From: a virus
Virus record (IMG/VR): IMGVR_UViG_3300020424_000001
Coordinates: 1-37,568 of that record
Length of the DNA: 37,568 bases
Strand: one strand, 5' to 3'
This document shows positions 24,608-32,534 of this stretch, piece by piece. Under the pieces are notes generated by a model that saw only the letters and a list, made by a program, of their open reading frames with translations, did not search any database and was not told where the DNA came from. The position numbers were made by a program, and so were the translations under genes. Position 1 is the first letter of the stretch. Each line of letters begins with the position of its first letter.

Positions 24608-24743
24608 AAAGGTAACTATGTTTGACAACATAGGTTTATATGATGCCTACTTTTTAATTGATTATAAAAATTGTCAACTAAATAAGTTTGGTGTTGAGCA
24701 TCTTGCACAAGAAGAAGCTAGTAAGAGAGGTCTTGCACAATGA
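24591..24743 (+). CDS. Hypothetical early protein (50 aa)
   Basis: ATG 24591 is preceded by ACGGAGGAATCAA, which decides this start over earlier in-frame ATG codons that lie deep in the neighbouring gene. The 50-aa protein begins MDYEIKKVTMFDNIGLYDAY. Its TGA overlaps the next ATG (24740-24743). It is small and soluble, with no recognised family. Confidence 0.68.
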   Translation: MDYEIKKVTMFDNIGLYDAYFLIDYKNCQLNKFGVEHLAQEEASKRGLAQ

Positions 24744-25084
24744 ACACTTCAAGAATAGAACACGTCTGGCCTGATGGTCACTGGCAAGAAGCAGAATTTG
24801 TTTCTTTTAAAACAGGAGTCTTTGATGATACTTCAGTAGGTTATCTAGCTTGTACAGATAACGAGGGAGATGAAGCACATCTTCCTAATATGAAGTCATC
24901 AACTATGGTTAAATGTTTTGTAAAGTTTCTTGAGATTGATAACGTCTTGAGGGAATCAGAGCATGGCAACAAAGCAAGTGCCGAGACTATAGAGAATCTA
25001 AGAAAGATAAGAGATAAGATTAATAAACTTATCAAACCAGAGAAAGACTTATCTCTCGAAGAAAATGCGGAGGAGGACAAGTGA
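24740..25084 (+). CDS. Hypothetical early protein (114 aa)
   Basis: This acidic 114-aa protein starts at ATG 24740 in an ATGA overlap. The N-terminal half looks beta-rich (HWQEAEFVSFKTGVFDDTSV). The C-terminal half is a long charged helix ending in acidic residues (SLEENAEEDK). An acidic tail of this kind can mimic DNA or contact polymerase, but this is speculation. A 3-bp gap leads to the zinc-ribbon gene. Confidence 0.72.
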   Translation: MNTSRIEHVWPDGHWQEAEFVSFKTGVFDDTSVGYLACTDNEGDEAHLPNMKSSTMVKCFVKFLEIDNVLRESEHGNKASAETIENLRKIRDKINKLIKPEKDLSLEENAEEDK

Positions 25085-25087
25085 CCT

Positions 25088-25315
25088 ATGGCTGTTTGTC
25101 CTAACAAAGAGTGTCGCAGTACTAATACAAAGTATTTAGATACAAGACACAGACAGGAAAGCAGAGCAACAAAGAAGCCCTATACCTATCGGTCTAGGGT
25201 TTGTTTGTCTTGTGGTAAACGCTTTGCTACTAGAGAGTATTCCATTCAAGACTTGATTGACTTTGGCAAGCAAGGATATATGGAGATGATTGACGATCTA
25301 ATTAAAAACAACTAA
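25088..25315 (+). CDS. Zinc-ribbon protein, NrdR- or Ogr-like (75 aa)
   Basis: This 75-aa protein carries a four-cysteine zinc ribbon: C4-x4-C9 and C39-x2-C42, with VCLSCGKRFATREYS after the second pair. That segment strongly resembles the N-terminal ribbon of NrdR, the ribonucleotide reductase repressor. The ATP-cone of NrdR is missing and no reductase is encoded here. The spacing also recalls phage Ogr/Delta late-gene activators. Either way, a small DNA-binding regulator is likely. It lies 13 bp upstream of the integrase gene. Confidence 0.75.
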   Translation: MAVCPNKECRSTNTKYLDTRHRQESRATKKPYTYRSRVCLSCGKRFATREYSIQDLIDFGKQGYMEMIDDLIKNN

Positions 25316-25328
25316 CCAAAAGGAGACA

Positions 25329-26168
25329 ATGAAAAACAAAGTACCAACCCTCAAGGAAGCTGCTTTCATAACCTACAAGAGGAGAAAGAACGGAGAGAAA
25401 TCGGCTGATGATTTTCTCGTCAGCATGAAACATAATATCCAAGCTCTTGGGAACATACCTGTAAACAAAATAACTACAAGTATGATTAGCAAGATGAATG
25501 ACTACAACAAAGCAAGACCCAACTGTAACGAGGTAGTCAATAAAAAGATGGGGCATCTCAAGTTAGTACTTGATGATTGCAAAGATGATGGACACATTAC
25601 AATGCCTGAGTTTCCCAAGCCATTGAAGGTAAAGAAAAACAAGAAGGTTCATTACTTAACTAATGAGATGGAGATTGAGTTGTTGGATAAGGTCACAGAG
25701 CTTGGTCATCATGAACACAGAGATGTATTCAAGTGCTTGATTGATCTGGGTTGCAGGTGCATGGAGTTACTCACTCTTGAGAAAAGATTTATTGACTTTG
25801 AAAAGAATCAAATTACATTTCAAGAAAGAAAAAACGGAAGGCCAAATACTGTACCAATGAGTAACAAAGTAAGAGATATTATCAAGCCATACTATGACAA
25901 GTGCAATACCTTGGATTATGTATTCGACCATAATTATTATTGGGCTGAGAGTGTGTTCAAGAAGGTCAAGAGAGAACTAGGTTATCAGCAACACAAGTGG
26001 TACAAGATACATCTCTTTAGAGATACAGCAGGGTCGAGGTTAGTACAACGTGGAGTACATCTCTTGATAGTCAGAGATTGGTTAGGTCATGAAGATGTAA
26101 AGATGACAGAGAAGTATGCCCATCTTGCCCCTGACTCTATGCACTCAGTAGTGGAGGTATTGAACTAA
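25329..26168 (+). CDS. int: Tyrosine recombinase / integrase
   Basis: This 279-aa protein has the full catalytic set of the tyrosine recombinase family: R143 (GCRCMELL), K168 in the beta-hairpin (ERKNGRPNTVPM), H228 and R231 (HLFRDTAGS), H254 (WLGHEDV) and nucleophile Y263 (EKYAHL). An N-terminal core-binding (SAM-like) domain spans about residues 1-95. ATG 25329 follows AACCAAAAGGAGACA. Integrases at this position, before RNA polymerase, are known in cyanopodoviruses such as P-SSP7. No attachment site or excisionase could be identified. Confidence 0.92.
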   Translation: MKNKVPTLKEAAFITYKRRKNGEKSADDFLVSMKHNIQALGNIPVNKITTSMISKMNDYNKARPNCNEVVNKKMGHLKLVLDDCKDDGHITMPEFPKPLKVKKNKKVHYLTNEMEIELLDKVTELGHHEHRDVFKCLIDLGCRCMELLTLEKRFIDFEKNQITFQERKNGRPNTVPMSNKVRDIIKPYYDKCNTLDYVFDHNYYWAESVFKKVKRELGYQQHKWYKIHLFRDTAGSRLVQRGVHLLIVRDWLGHEDVKMTEKYAHLAPDSMHSVVEVLN

Positions 26169-26374
26169 TGAAGTTTACCGATAGCCAAATCTTTTTTATC
26201 AATGACTCAATTAGAAAAGAGTTAAACGAGCAAGAAATATTTTTAAAATATTTAACTGATTTAGCACAAAAAGAAAATGATTTAGCAAAGAAAAATAAGA
26301 TCAATAAGTCTGTTGAATTGTGTGTAGAAAAGATACAAGAACTTGAAGCGTTGAGAGGTTTACTTCATGAATGA
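26168..26374 (+). CDS. Small coiled-coil protein (68 aa)
   Basis: This 68-aa protein starts in a TAATG overlap with the integrase stop and ends 8 bp inside the RNA polymerase gene. It is highly charged and almost wholly helical (YLTDLAQKENDLAKKNKINK ...), suggesting a coiled coil. The site GTGGAGGT lies upstream. A regulator of integrase or polymerase is possible from position only. Confidence 0.65.
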   Translation: MKFTDSQIFFINDSIRKELNEQEIFLKYLTDLAQKENDLAKKNKINKSVELCVEKIQELEALRGLLHE

Positions 26375-28769
26375 ACCAAGCAAGAAACAACTAGACCTAG
26401 AGCAAAGTATCTTTAGCATCTCAGGGTATAACAAGATCAGTAAGAATAATAAACTCAGAGAGCAGGGAAGGGAGTCTGAAACATACTATGCTCGCAACAT
26501 GATTGAAGCAGGGCTAGAGGAATTAACAAAGCAGACTCAGAACTATATATATAAATCTTTGAGTGGACAAGTAGGAGTCAAATCGTTAGCTGCTATATAC
26601 CTAAATCAATTCCCTGATATTGACGTAGTTTCTTTTATAACTTTCAAGGTCATCATAGACAACGTATCCCTTGGCAAGGTAACAACACAAGTAGCAATCA
26701 ACATAGGTCAGATGTTGGAAGATGAAATGCGATACACAATCTTTGAAGAACAAGACCCTAAACATTTCAAAGCAATTCAATATCATACCAGAGATACAAA
26801 CCACCAAGGTTATAAAAAGAATATGGTTAGATCACACATGAGTAAGAAGGGCATAGAGTTCAAGACTTGGAGTAAAGAAAATAAATTAAAAATTGGTATG
26901 GTTCTGATTGACTTAGTTGTTAATCATATTGGAATGATAAAGCTAGTAAACAAAAGGGTAGGCAAGACAACTACTTCATGTGTAGTCTTCACTGATGTAG
27001 CAGACAAGTGGATAAGAAAGAACAGAGCCAACCGCATAGCTGCTTATCCTTTATATCTTCCGTGCTTCGATAAGCCCAAACAATATACAACTTTATTTGA
27101 TGGAGGTTATTACACAGAGAGACTTAGGACTTCAGCTATCAAGACTACTAATCAAGAGACATTAAAAAAGTTACAAGAAGAAAACTTAACAGTATGTCTA
27201 AAGGCTCTAAACCTTGCGTCAAGTACTGCGTGGGGGGTAAATAAATTTGTGTTTGATACTCTTGTATATTGTTGGGAAGAAAGAATAGAAGTAGGGGGAT
27301 TGATTGATAGAGAACCACTTGAATTACCAGTAAAGCCTGAAGGTTTTGGAGAGGATAAGGAGGTAACAAAACAATGGAGTTACCACGCAGGTTTAATTCA
27401 TGATACAAACCACGCAAACAAAGTAAAGAGATTCCAAATACTTTCAATGATAGACACAGCGAAAAGTTATCTTGGCGAAAAATTTTTTCACGTTTATCAA
27501 ATGGATTTCACTTCAAGACTTTATCCTGTAACTGCACACTTCCACCCACAAGGAACTGATATTGCCAGAGCCTTACATCAATTCTATGAGGGTGCAGAGA
27601 TCAAGAATAAAAGACACTTAGATTGGTTGGCTATAGCAGGAGCCAATGCCTTTGGTCATAACAAGTTAAGTTATGAAGATAGATTAGAGTGGGCTTACAT
27701 AGAAGGCACAGACTTTGCTGAACAGGTAGCACTCAACCCACTGGACAATATAGATATATGGGGTCAAGCAAAAGAGCCTTGGCAATTCTTGGCTTGGTGC
27801 AAAGAGTGGCATGAATTTATGCAGGTAGGTATGGACAATGGTTTTATCTCACGTTTCTGTTGTTGTCTTGATGGTACTAACAATGGATACCAACATATCG
27901 CAGGGTTAATTTCATCTCAAGAACTAGCACAAAAGGTTAACTTGCAGAGAGCAAGTAAGCCACAGGATTTATATAAAGATGTTCTAGCTAGAGTCATAGA
28001 AATATTAGAGACAGATACAACAACGCAAGGCAAGAACTGGAATAAGATTTCAAACCTGTTGACTAGAAAGTTTATAAAGAAACCAGTGCTTATGATTCCA
28101 TATAACTCAACGACCTTTGGCATAGCTAACTACATAGAAAAATATTTTGTTGCAAAAAATATTTCAATGGCAAAAAATTTTAAGAATAACTTTTACCTTG
28201 CTGCAATAATCGAACAGGCTGTAAAAGATATATGCCCTGAGAGTTATCAAGTTTTAAATTACTTGTCAAAGATAGCTCTATGTTTTAACAAAGAGAACAA
28301 GACTATCTCATGGCATACCCCATCTGGGTTTCTGGTACAGCAGAAGTACTATACAAACCAGACTAAAAGAATCAAGACCAAGCTCAGTAATCAAACAGTT
28401 TACCTGAGTCTTGCCGAGCCTGACGAGAAGCTAGTCAACAAGAGAAAACAACTGCAAGGTTTCCCAAGTAATTACATACATTCCTTTGACGCTGCACACC
28501 TACAGTTGAGCTTGGTTGAAGCAAGCAAGATGGGTCTTGAACAGTTCTGTATTATTCACGATTGCTTTGGTAGTCCTGCTGCTGAACTTGATAGGTTAAT
28601 TGAATGTGTTAAGCAGACATTCTTCTACATATATAGTGATAATAATTTAGATAACTTACATCATCAAGCAGCAGATCAATTAAGTAATAGTAAGGGATTA
28701 CCACCTGCACTACTGATGGGGGAGTTTGATATTACAGATGTGTTGACAGCACCATATATATTTACATAA
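26367..28769 (+). CDS. Single-subunit DNA-directed RNA polymerase (T7 gp1-like)
   Basis: This 800-aa protein (883 aa in T7) transcribes the phage middle and late genes. Key residues align with T7: D502 in LDGTNNGYQHIAG (T7 D537), K571 and Y579 in RKFIKKPVLMIPYNSTTFG (T7 K631 and Y639), and D732 in CIIHDCFGS (T7 D812). The MDFTSRLYPVTAHFHPQGTD segment is the family motif before the palm. The C-terminus is somewhat short but includes both catalytic aspartates. It starts 8 bp before the end of the coiled-coil gene. It must recognise phage promoters, candidates for which are at 20650 and 35046. Confidence 0.96.
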   Translation: MNEPSKKQLDLEQSIFSISGYNKISKNNKLREQGRESETYYARNMIEAGLEELTKQTQNYIYKSLSGQVGVKSLAAIYLNQFPDIDVVSFITFKVIIDNVSLGKVTTQVAINIGQMLEDEMRYTIFEEQDPKHFKAIQYHTRDTNHQGYKKNMVRSHMSKKGIEFKTWSKENKLKIGMVLIDLVVNHIGMIKLVNKRVGKTTTSCVVFTDVADKWIRKNRANRIAAYPLYLPCFDKPKQYTTLFDGGYYTERLRTSAIKTTNQETLKKLQEENLTVCLKALNLASSTAWGVNKFVFDTLVYCWEERIEVGGLIDREPLELPVKPEGFGEDKEVTKQWSYHAGLIHDTNHANKVKRFQILSMIDTAKSYLGEKFFHVYQMDFTSRLYPVTAHFHPQGTDIARALHQFYEGAEIKNKRHLDWLAIAGANAFGHNKLSYEDRLEWAYIEGTDFAEQVALNPLDNIDIWGQAKEPWQFLAWCKEWHEFMQVGMDNGFISRFCCCLDGTNNGYQHIAGLISSQELAQKVNLQRASKPQDLYKDVLARVIEILETDTTTQGKNWNKISNLLTRKFIKKPVLMIPYNSTTFGIANYIEKYFVAKNISMAKNFKNNFYLAAIIEQAVKDICPESYQVLNYLSKIALCFNKENKTISWHTPSGFLVQQKYYTNQTKRIKTKLSNQTVYLSLAEPDEKLVNKRKQLQGFPSNYIHSFDAAHLQLSLVEASKMGLEQFCIIHDCFGSPAAELDRLIECVKQTFFYIYSDNNLDNLHHQAADQLSNSKGLPPALLMGEFDITDVLTAPYIFT

Positions 28770-28795
28770 CAAGAGATCAAGGTACAATTAGGGAA

Positions 28796-28811
28796 CGTCT
28801 TTTTAAAGACG
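28796..28811. promoter_or_regulatory. Palindrome in leader of the SSB gene
   Basis: CGTCTTTTTAAAGACG is an inverted repeat (7+7, 2-base centre) in the 68-bp gap between the RNA polymerase and SSB genes, preceded by AATTAGGGAA. It may be an operator, a hairpin in the SSB mRNA, or part of a phage promoter. A TTGACA at 28743-28748 inside the polymerase gene end lacks a good -10. Confidence 0.4.
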
Positions 28812-28837
28812 AATCACAAGAACAATCCAAGGTAAAC

Positions 28838-29506
28838 ATGGAATCAATTAAATCGGAGCAGATTAAAATAGTCACTCCAGTAGGAACTCGCTTTCGTTAT
28901 TCGTGGCTAGTAACACCTGATGAATACATGGGTGTTGAGAAGTGGAAGACAGAAGCTATGGTACCTGTCGGCACAATCGTCAAGGTAAAAGAAAATGGCA
29001 AAGAAGTAGAACATGAAGCTACTCAATACATAGCCAACCAGTTAGAAAACCTACTTGAAGGTTGGAAGACACAGTTAAAAGCTGCTTACCCAAACAGAGA
29101 ATTTACTCTTACAAAAAACAAGAACACAGGTAAGCCTACCTTTCCTTGGTCATTTGAAAATGACTTCTTAATCTTGAAGCTCAAGAAAAATGTCAAAGGA
29201 TTAAAAGGTAACAACCAACCGATACAACTGTATAAGCATGACTCTGCTTCAGGACAAAACTTATTAATGAGTGAAGCCGAAAGACAAACTATGAATAAGA
29301 TAAGTCCAGAGACTACAGGCCAAGCAGCTATGCTTGCTTCTGGCTATGACGCACAGGGTAATGGTGTTGGTATCAAACTGTTCCCCATATCTTTTTGCTT
29401 CAGGGATATAGTTCCTTGGACAGGAGGAGGAGCAGATGATTTTGATACAGCAGAACCATCAAGCTATGAAGAAAAAACTCCGACCCCAACAGCAGCCGAC
29501 TTCTAA
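28838..29506 (+). CDS. Single-stranded DNA-binding protein (T7 gp2.5-like)
   Basis: This 222-aa protein (232 aa in T7) covers single-stranded DNA and coordinates replication proteins. It shows the OB-fold pattern of the family (TPVGTRFRYSWLVTPDEYM; FPISFCFRDIVPW near the end) and an acidic, Pro-rich tail that ends with Phe (TPTPTAADF). The terminal Phe is the family's contact residue for polymerase and helicase, and it is kept here although no phage polymerase gene exists. Its 3' end overlaps the endonuclease gene by 41 bp. Confidence 0.9.
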   Translation: MESIKSEQIKIVTPVGTRFRYSWLVTPDEYMGVEKWKTEAMVPVGTIVKVKENGKEVEHEATQYIANQLENLLEGWKTQLKAAYPNREFTLTKNKNTGKPTFPWSFENDFLILKLKKNVKGLKGNNQPIQLYKHDSASGQNLLMSEAERQTMNKISPETTGQAAMLASGYDAQGNGVGIKLFPISFCFRDIVPWTGGGADDFDTAEPSSYEEKTPTPTAADF

Positions 29507-29855
29507 GTACAAGAGTAAATTTGAAAGTCAATTTGCTGACGACCTTAAAAAAAAGAAACTTATCTTTACCTATGAAACACTCAGCATTGACTATGAAATT
29601 ACTTGCACCTATCGCCCTGACTTTATCCTCAACAATTTTATTGTGGAAACGAAGGGCTACTTCTCCAAAGAAGACAGACGCAAGCATCTTGCAATTAAGG
29701 AGAAAAGACCCGACCTAGATATAAGGTTCTGTTTTCAAAACAGCAAGACCAAACTATCCAAGGCCAAGAACTCTATCTCGTATGCCGATTGGTGTACGAG
29801 ACATGGGTTTCAATACTGCGACAAATTTATTCCAGAAGATTGGTATGACAAGTAA
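29466..29855 (+). CDS. Endonuclease I, Holliday junction resolvase (T7 gp3-like)
   Basis: This 129-aa protein matches T7 endonuclease I (149 aa), which cleaves branched DNA and degrades host DNA. Starting at ATG 29466, the catalytic residues fall at E20 (SKFESQ), D52 (YRPDF), E61 and K63 (IVETKG), closely matching T7 E20, D55, E65 and K67. That agreement supports this start over the ATG at 29436. The segment around RRKHLAIKEKRPDLDIRF is also conserved. It overlaps the SSB gene upstream and the small gene downstream (11 bp). Confidence 0.93.
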   Translation: MKKKLRPQQQPTSKYKSKFESQFADDLKKKKLIFTYETLSIDYEITCTYRPDFILNNFIVETKGYFSKEDRRKHLAIKEKRPDLDIRFCFQNSKTKLSKAKNSISYADWCTRHGFQYCDKFIPEDWYDK

Positions 29856-30021
29856 CCACATAGATGATCGCAAGCACCAGATAAGCCACCGCATTTCTGA
29901 TTTAATTTTCTTGCTAAATCAACTTGAAAAAAATAATCCATTTACTTATCCCAATGGAACTACACATCATTTTGAATATCGACTAGCTCAGTACCAACAC
30001 GTTAAATATCCAGATGCCTAG
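29845..30021 (+). CDS. Hypothetical protein between endonuclease and primase (58 aa)
   Basis: The frame from ATG 29845 to TAG encodes 58 aa (MTSNHIDDRKHQISHRISDL...), overlapping the endonuclease end by 11 bp and the primase start by 8 bp. An earlier in-frame ATG at 29782 lies deep in the endonuclease gene. It is helical with several His residues. T7 has its lysozyme gene (3.5) in this place, but no amidase motif is present. Confidence 0.6.
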   Translation: MTSNHIDDRKHQISHRISDLIFLLNQLEKNNPFTYPNGTTHHFEYRLAQYQHVKYPDA

Positions 30022-31645
30022 CTCAAGCTACAAAGTTAAAGAAGTTTGCCCTGAGTGTGGCAAGAAAAACTGTGCGGTCTTTAGTGATGGACATAAGCAT
30101 TGTTTCACTATGGATTGCGGATACACTTACTATCCAAACAAGAAAAATTTATCGTCTGCTTACTCAAAGAAAATGATAGACAAAGTGACACCACTATTTA
30201 AAACAAGTCCAAAGCTATTGAAGGTAACACCCATAGCATTATCCAAACGTGGAATCACTAAAGAGACTTGCGAACTATTTGGTTATGGACAGGCTGAGTT
30301 TAAAGGTATGCCTGTTCAAGTAGCTACATACAAAGATCAAAAGGGTAATGATGTAGCACAACACGTTAGATTTCCTGACAAAAAATTTTCTTGGATAGGA
30401 GATATAAAAGAAGTACAGCTTTGGGGTCAACATTTATGGCGTCAGCATGGCGGTAATGGTTCCGTCTTTGTAACTGTTTGCGAAGGAGAGATTGATTGCA
30501 TGAGTGCTAGTCAGATACAGGGTAATAAGTTTCCCTGTGTATCTATTCCGTCAGGTGTACAATCAGCAGCCAAGTATCTAGCAGCTAACTACAAATGGTT
30601 AGATACTTATTGTCGTATAGTTCTATGCTTTGATAATGATGAAGCAGGTAACAGAGCAGCAGAGAAATGCTTGGAAGTTTTACCCAAAGGCAAAGTAGCA
30701 ATAGCAAAGCTTGATCGTAATGACGTGAACGATCATCTGGTATTGAATGAAGGAGAGATAGTAAGACAAAAGTTATGGAAAGCTAGACCAGTTAGACCAG
30801 ACAGTTTAATTAATGGAGCAGACGCATGGGATTTGTTTATTAAAGAAACAAGTAAACCAATATCAGACTTTCCATTTCCAAAACTAAATGACTTTACAAG
30901 AGGTTTGTTTCCTAGCCAACTGTTCACAGTTGCTAGTGGAAGTGGAGCAGGTAAGTCCACGATATGCAGAGAACTTGCATATCATTTCTTAACCAAGAAT
31001 CTAAAGCTTGGTTACATAGGATTAGAAGAATCAGTACAAAGAACTTTACAGGGATTAGTTGGTATTGATATGAATGTACCGCTACACCTCGAAGATGATA
31101 TTGACCCTGATGAAGTGAAGAGTTCATTTGATAAGCTGACATCTTCTCGTAACTTATATTTATATAATCACTTTGGTAGTCTTGACCCTGATGTATTGCT
31201 TGAGCAGATCAGATACTTAGCAACTGTTGATGGGGTTCAGATAGTAATACTAGATCATATAACTATAGTTACTTCAGGTCTTGAATTGGAGAATGAAAGA
31301 CGTGCTATTGATGTGACAATGACTAAGCTTAGAAGTCTATGCGAATCAACTGGCATAGCTTTGATACTTGTTAGTCATCTACGCAGACCGCAAGGACAAT
31401 CACATGAGTCGGGTAGAGAGATTGATACTTCAGATTTGAAGGGGAGTTCTGGACTACTTCAACTAAGTGATGTCGTATTAGGTGCATCAAGAAATCAGGT
31501 AGGCGAAGCTAGTGAAAGACAAAGGCTACAGCTAAAGATACTTAAGTCAAGACATACAGGTATGACAGGAGAAGTAGATAAGTTATTGTATGACCAGAAG
31601 ACAGGTCGGTTAATAGTTTATGAAAACACATTCGGAGATTTATGA
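30014..31645 (+). CDS. DNA primase-helicase (T7 gp4-like)
   Basis: This 543-aa protein has the full gp4A layout (566 aa in T7). The zinc-binding domain has C12, C15, C30 and C35. The TOPRIM primase domain has E157 (VCEGEIDCMSA) and D207/D209 (CFDNDEAGN). The hexameric helicase has Walker A GSGAGKST (about 309-316) and a downstream VILDHITIV Walker B (near residue 415). It unwinds DNA and primes the lagging strand. Its TGA overlaps the exonuclease ATG (31642-31645), leaving no room for the polymerase gene that normally follows. Confidence 0.95.
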   Translation: MPSSSYKVKEVCPECGKKNCAVFSDGHKHCFTMDCGYTYYPNKKNLSSAYSKKMIDKVTPLFKTSPKLLKVTPIALSKRGITKETCELFGYGQAEFKGMPVQVATYKDQKGNDVAQHVRFPDKKFSWIGDIKEVQLWGQHLWRQHGGNGSVFVTVCEGEIDCMSASQIQGNKFPCVSIPSGVQSAAKYLAANYKWLDTYCRIVLCFDNDEAGNRAAEKCLEVLPKGKVAIAKLDRNDVNDHLVLNEGEIVRQKLWKARPVRPDSLINGADAWDLFIKETSKPISDFPFPKLNDFTRGLFPSQLFTVASGSGAGKSTICRELAYHFLTKNLKLGYIGLEESVQRTLQGLVGIDMNVPLHLEDDIDPDEVKSSFDKLTSSRNLYLYNHFGSLDPDVLLEQIRYLATVDGVQIVILDHITIVTSGLELENERRAIDVTMTKLRSLCESTGIALILVSHLRRPQGQSHESGREIDTSDLKGSSGLLQLSDVVLGASRNQVGEASERQRLQLKILKSRHTGMTGEVDKLLYDQKTGRLIVYENTFGDL

Positions 31646-32391
31646 CTTTACTTATTGATGCAGATTGGCTAGTCTTTTCTTCCTGTTGTGCAGGAGAAGT
31701 AGAAATACAATGGGATACTTGGAATCATACCTTGCACTCTAATGCAAAGGATTGCTTGTCTATCATTGAAGCAAGACTAGAAGTATATAAGACTATAGCT
31801 AAAGCACAGCAGCCTAAAGTTAATCATGATGTGGTCATGTGTTTTTCTGAGTACCCAACATTTAGGCATGACATATTTCCTGAATACAAAATCCATAGGA
31901 TAGGAAAAAGAAAACCACTTGCTATGAAACATACTATTGATTTACTAAAGCAAGACTTTGAATGTGTATCGTATCCCAACTTAGAAGGAGATGACGTTCT
32001 AGGATTACTAGCTACTAATGGTCAGTATGAGAATCCAGTTGTAGTTTCAGTTGATAAAGACATGAGAACTATTCCTTGTATGTTGATAGCTGCTGAAGAG
32101 GTAGAACATATCACAGAGAAAAAAGCTATGCGACACTGGTTTGAAATGTCTATAGCAGGAGATGCCACAGACGGAATCATAGGAGTCAAGGGCTTGGGTA
32201 TGGTAAGTGCAAACAAGTTACTTGCAAACACTCCTGATACACAAGATGCACTATGGTCTAAAGTTGCTGAGACATATACAAAGAAAGGCTATTCGTTAGC
32301 TGATGCCATACTTAATGCAAGACTTACAAGAATACTTAGAGAAGGGGATTATAACTACAGCACTGGCGAAGTAAAACTTTGGAATCCATAA
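31642..32391 (+). CDS. 5'-3' exonuclease (T7 gp6-like, FEN family)
   Basis: This 249-aa protein (300 aa in T7) belongs to the flap-nuclease family that removes RNA primers and degrades host DNA. It shows the metal-binding acids LIDADW (6-8), LEGDDVLGL, VSVDKDM and AGDATDG, and the helix-3-turn-helix GVKGLGMVSANKLL. In T7 it follows the DNA polymerase gene; here it directly follows primase-helicase with a 4-bp overlap. A terminator follows after 6 bp. Confidence 0.92.
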   Translation: MTLLIDADWLVFSSCCAGEVEIQWDTWNHTLHSNAKDCLSIIEARLEVYKTIAKAQQPKVNHDVVMCFSEYPTFRHDIFPEYKIHRIGKRKPLAMKHTIDLLKQDFECVSYPNLEGDDVLGLLATNGQYENPVVVSVDKDMRTIPCMLIAAEEVEHITEKKAMRHWFEMSIAGDATDGIIGVKGLGMVSANKLLANTPDTQDALWSKVAETYTKKGYSLADAILNARLTRILREGDYNYSTGEVKLWNP

Positions 32392-32397
32392 AAAAAA

Positions 32398-32442
32398 CTC
32401 TAGGAAAAACGACAGGAGAGGTCAAAAACCTAGAGCTTTTTT
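32398..32442 (+). terminator. Rho-independent terminator after the replication genes
   Basis: CTCTAGG (32398-32404) pairs with CCTAGAG (32429-32435), followed by C and six T residues (32437-32442). The 24-base loop holds a small inner GAC/GTC stem. It separates the replication block from the head genes. Confidence 0.82.
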
Positions 32443-32453
32443 ATTTGCTTTAC

Positions 32454-32475
32454 CAATGGGAAACCACCCCCATTG
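32454..32475. repeat. Inverted repeat CAATGGG/CCCATTG
   Basis: CAATGGG (32454-32460) and CCCATTG (32469-32475) are exact inverted copies with an 8-base spacer, 12 bp after the terminator T-run. The right arm overlaps the -35 element of the candidate promoter at 32473. It could be an operator or an extra RNA hairpin. Confidence 0.5.
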
Positions 32476-32502
32476 ATTAAATTGTAGCATGAAATCTATA
32501 CA
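32473..32502 (+). promoter_or_regulatory. Weak sigma70-like promoter candidate for the head genes
   Basis: TTGATT (32473-32478) and TATACA (32497-32502) are spaced by 18 bp, each matching four of six consensus positions. A promoter is needed after the strong terminator upstream. It lies 33 bp before the next ATG, in an otherwise empty, AT-rich gap. Confidence 0.35.
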
Positions 32503-32534
32503 AAAGTATTTATATTTTCAGATTAAGAGTTACT

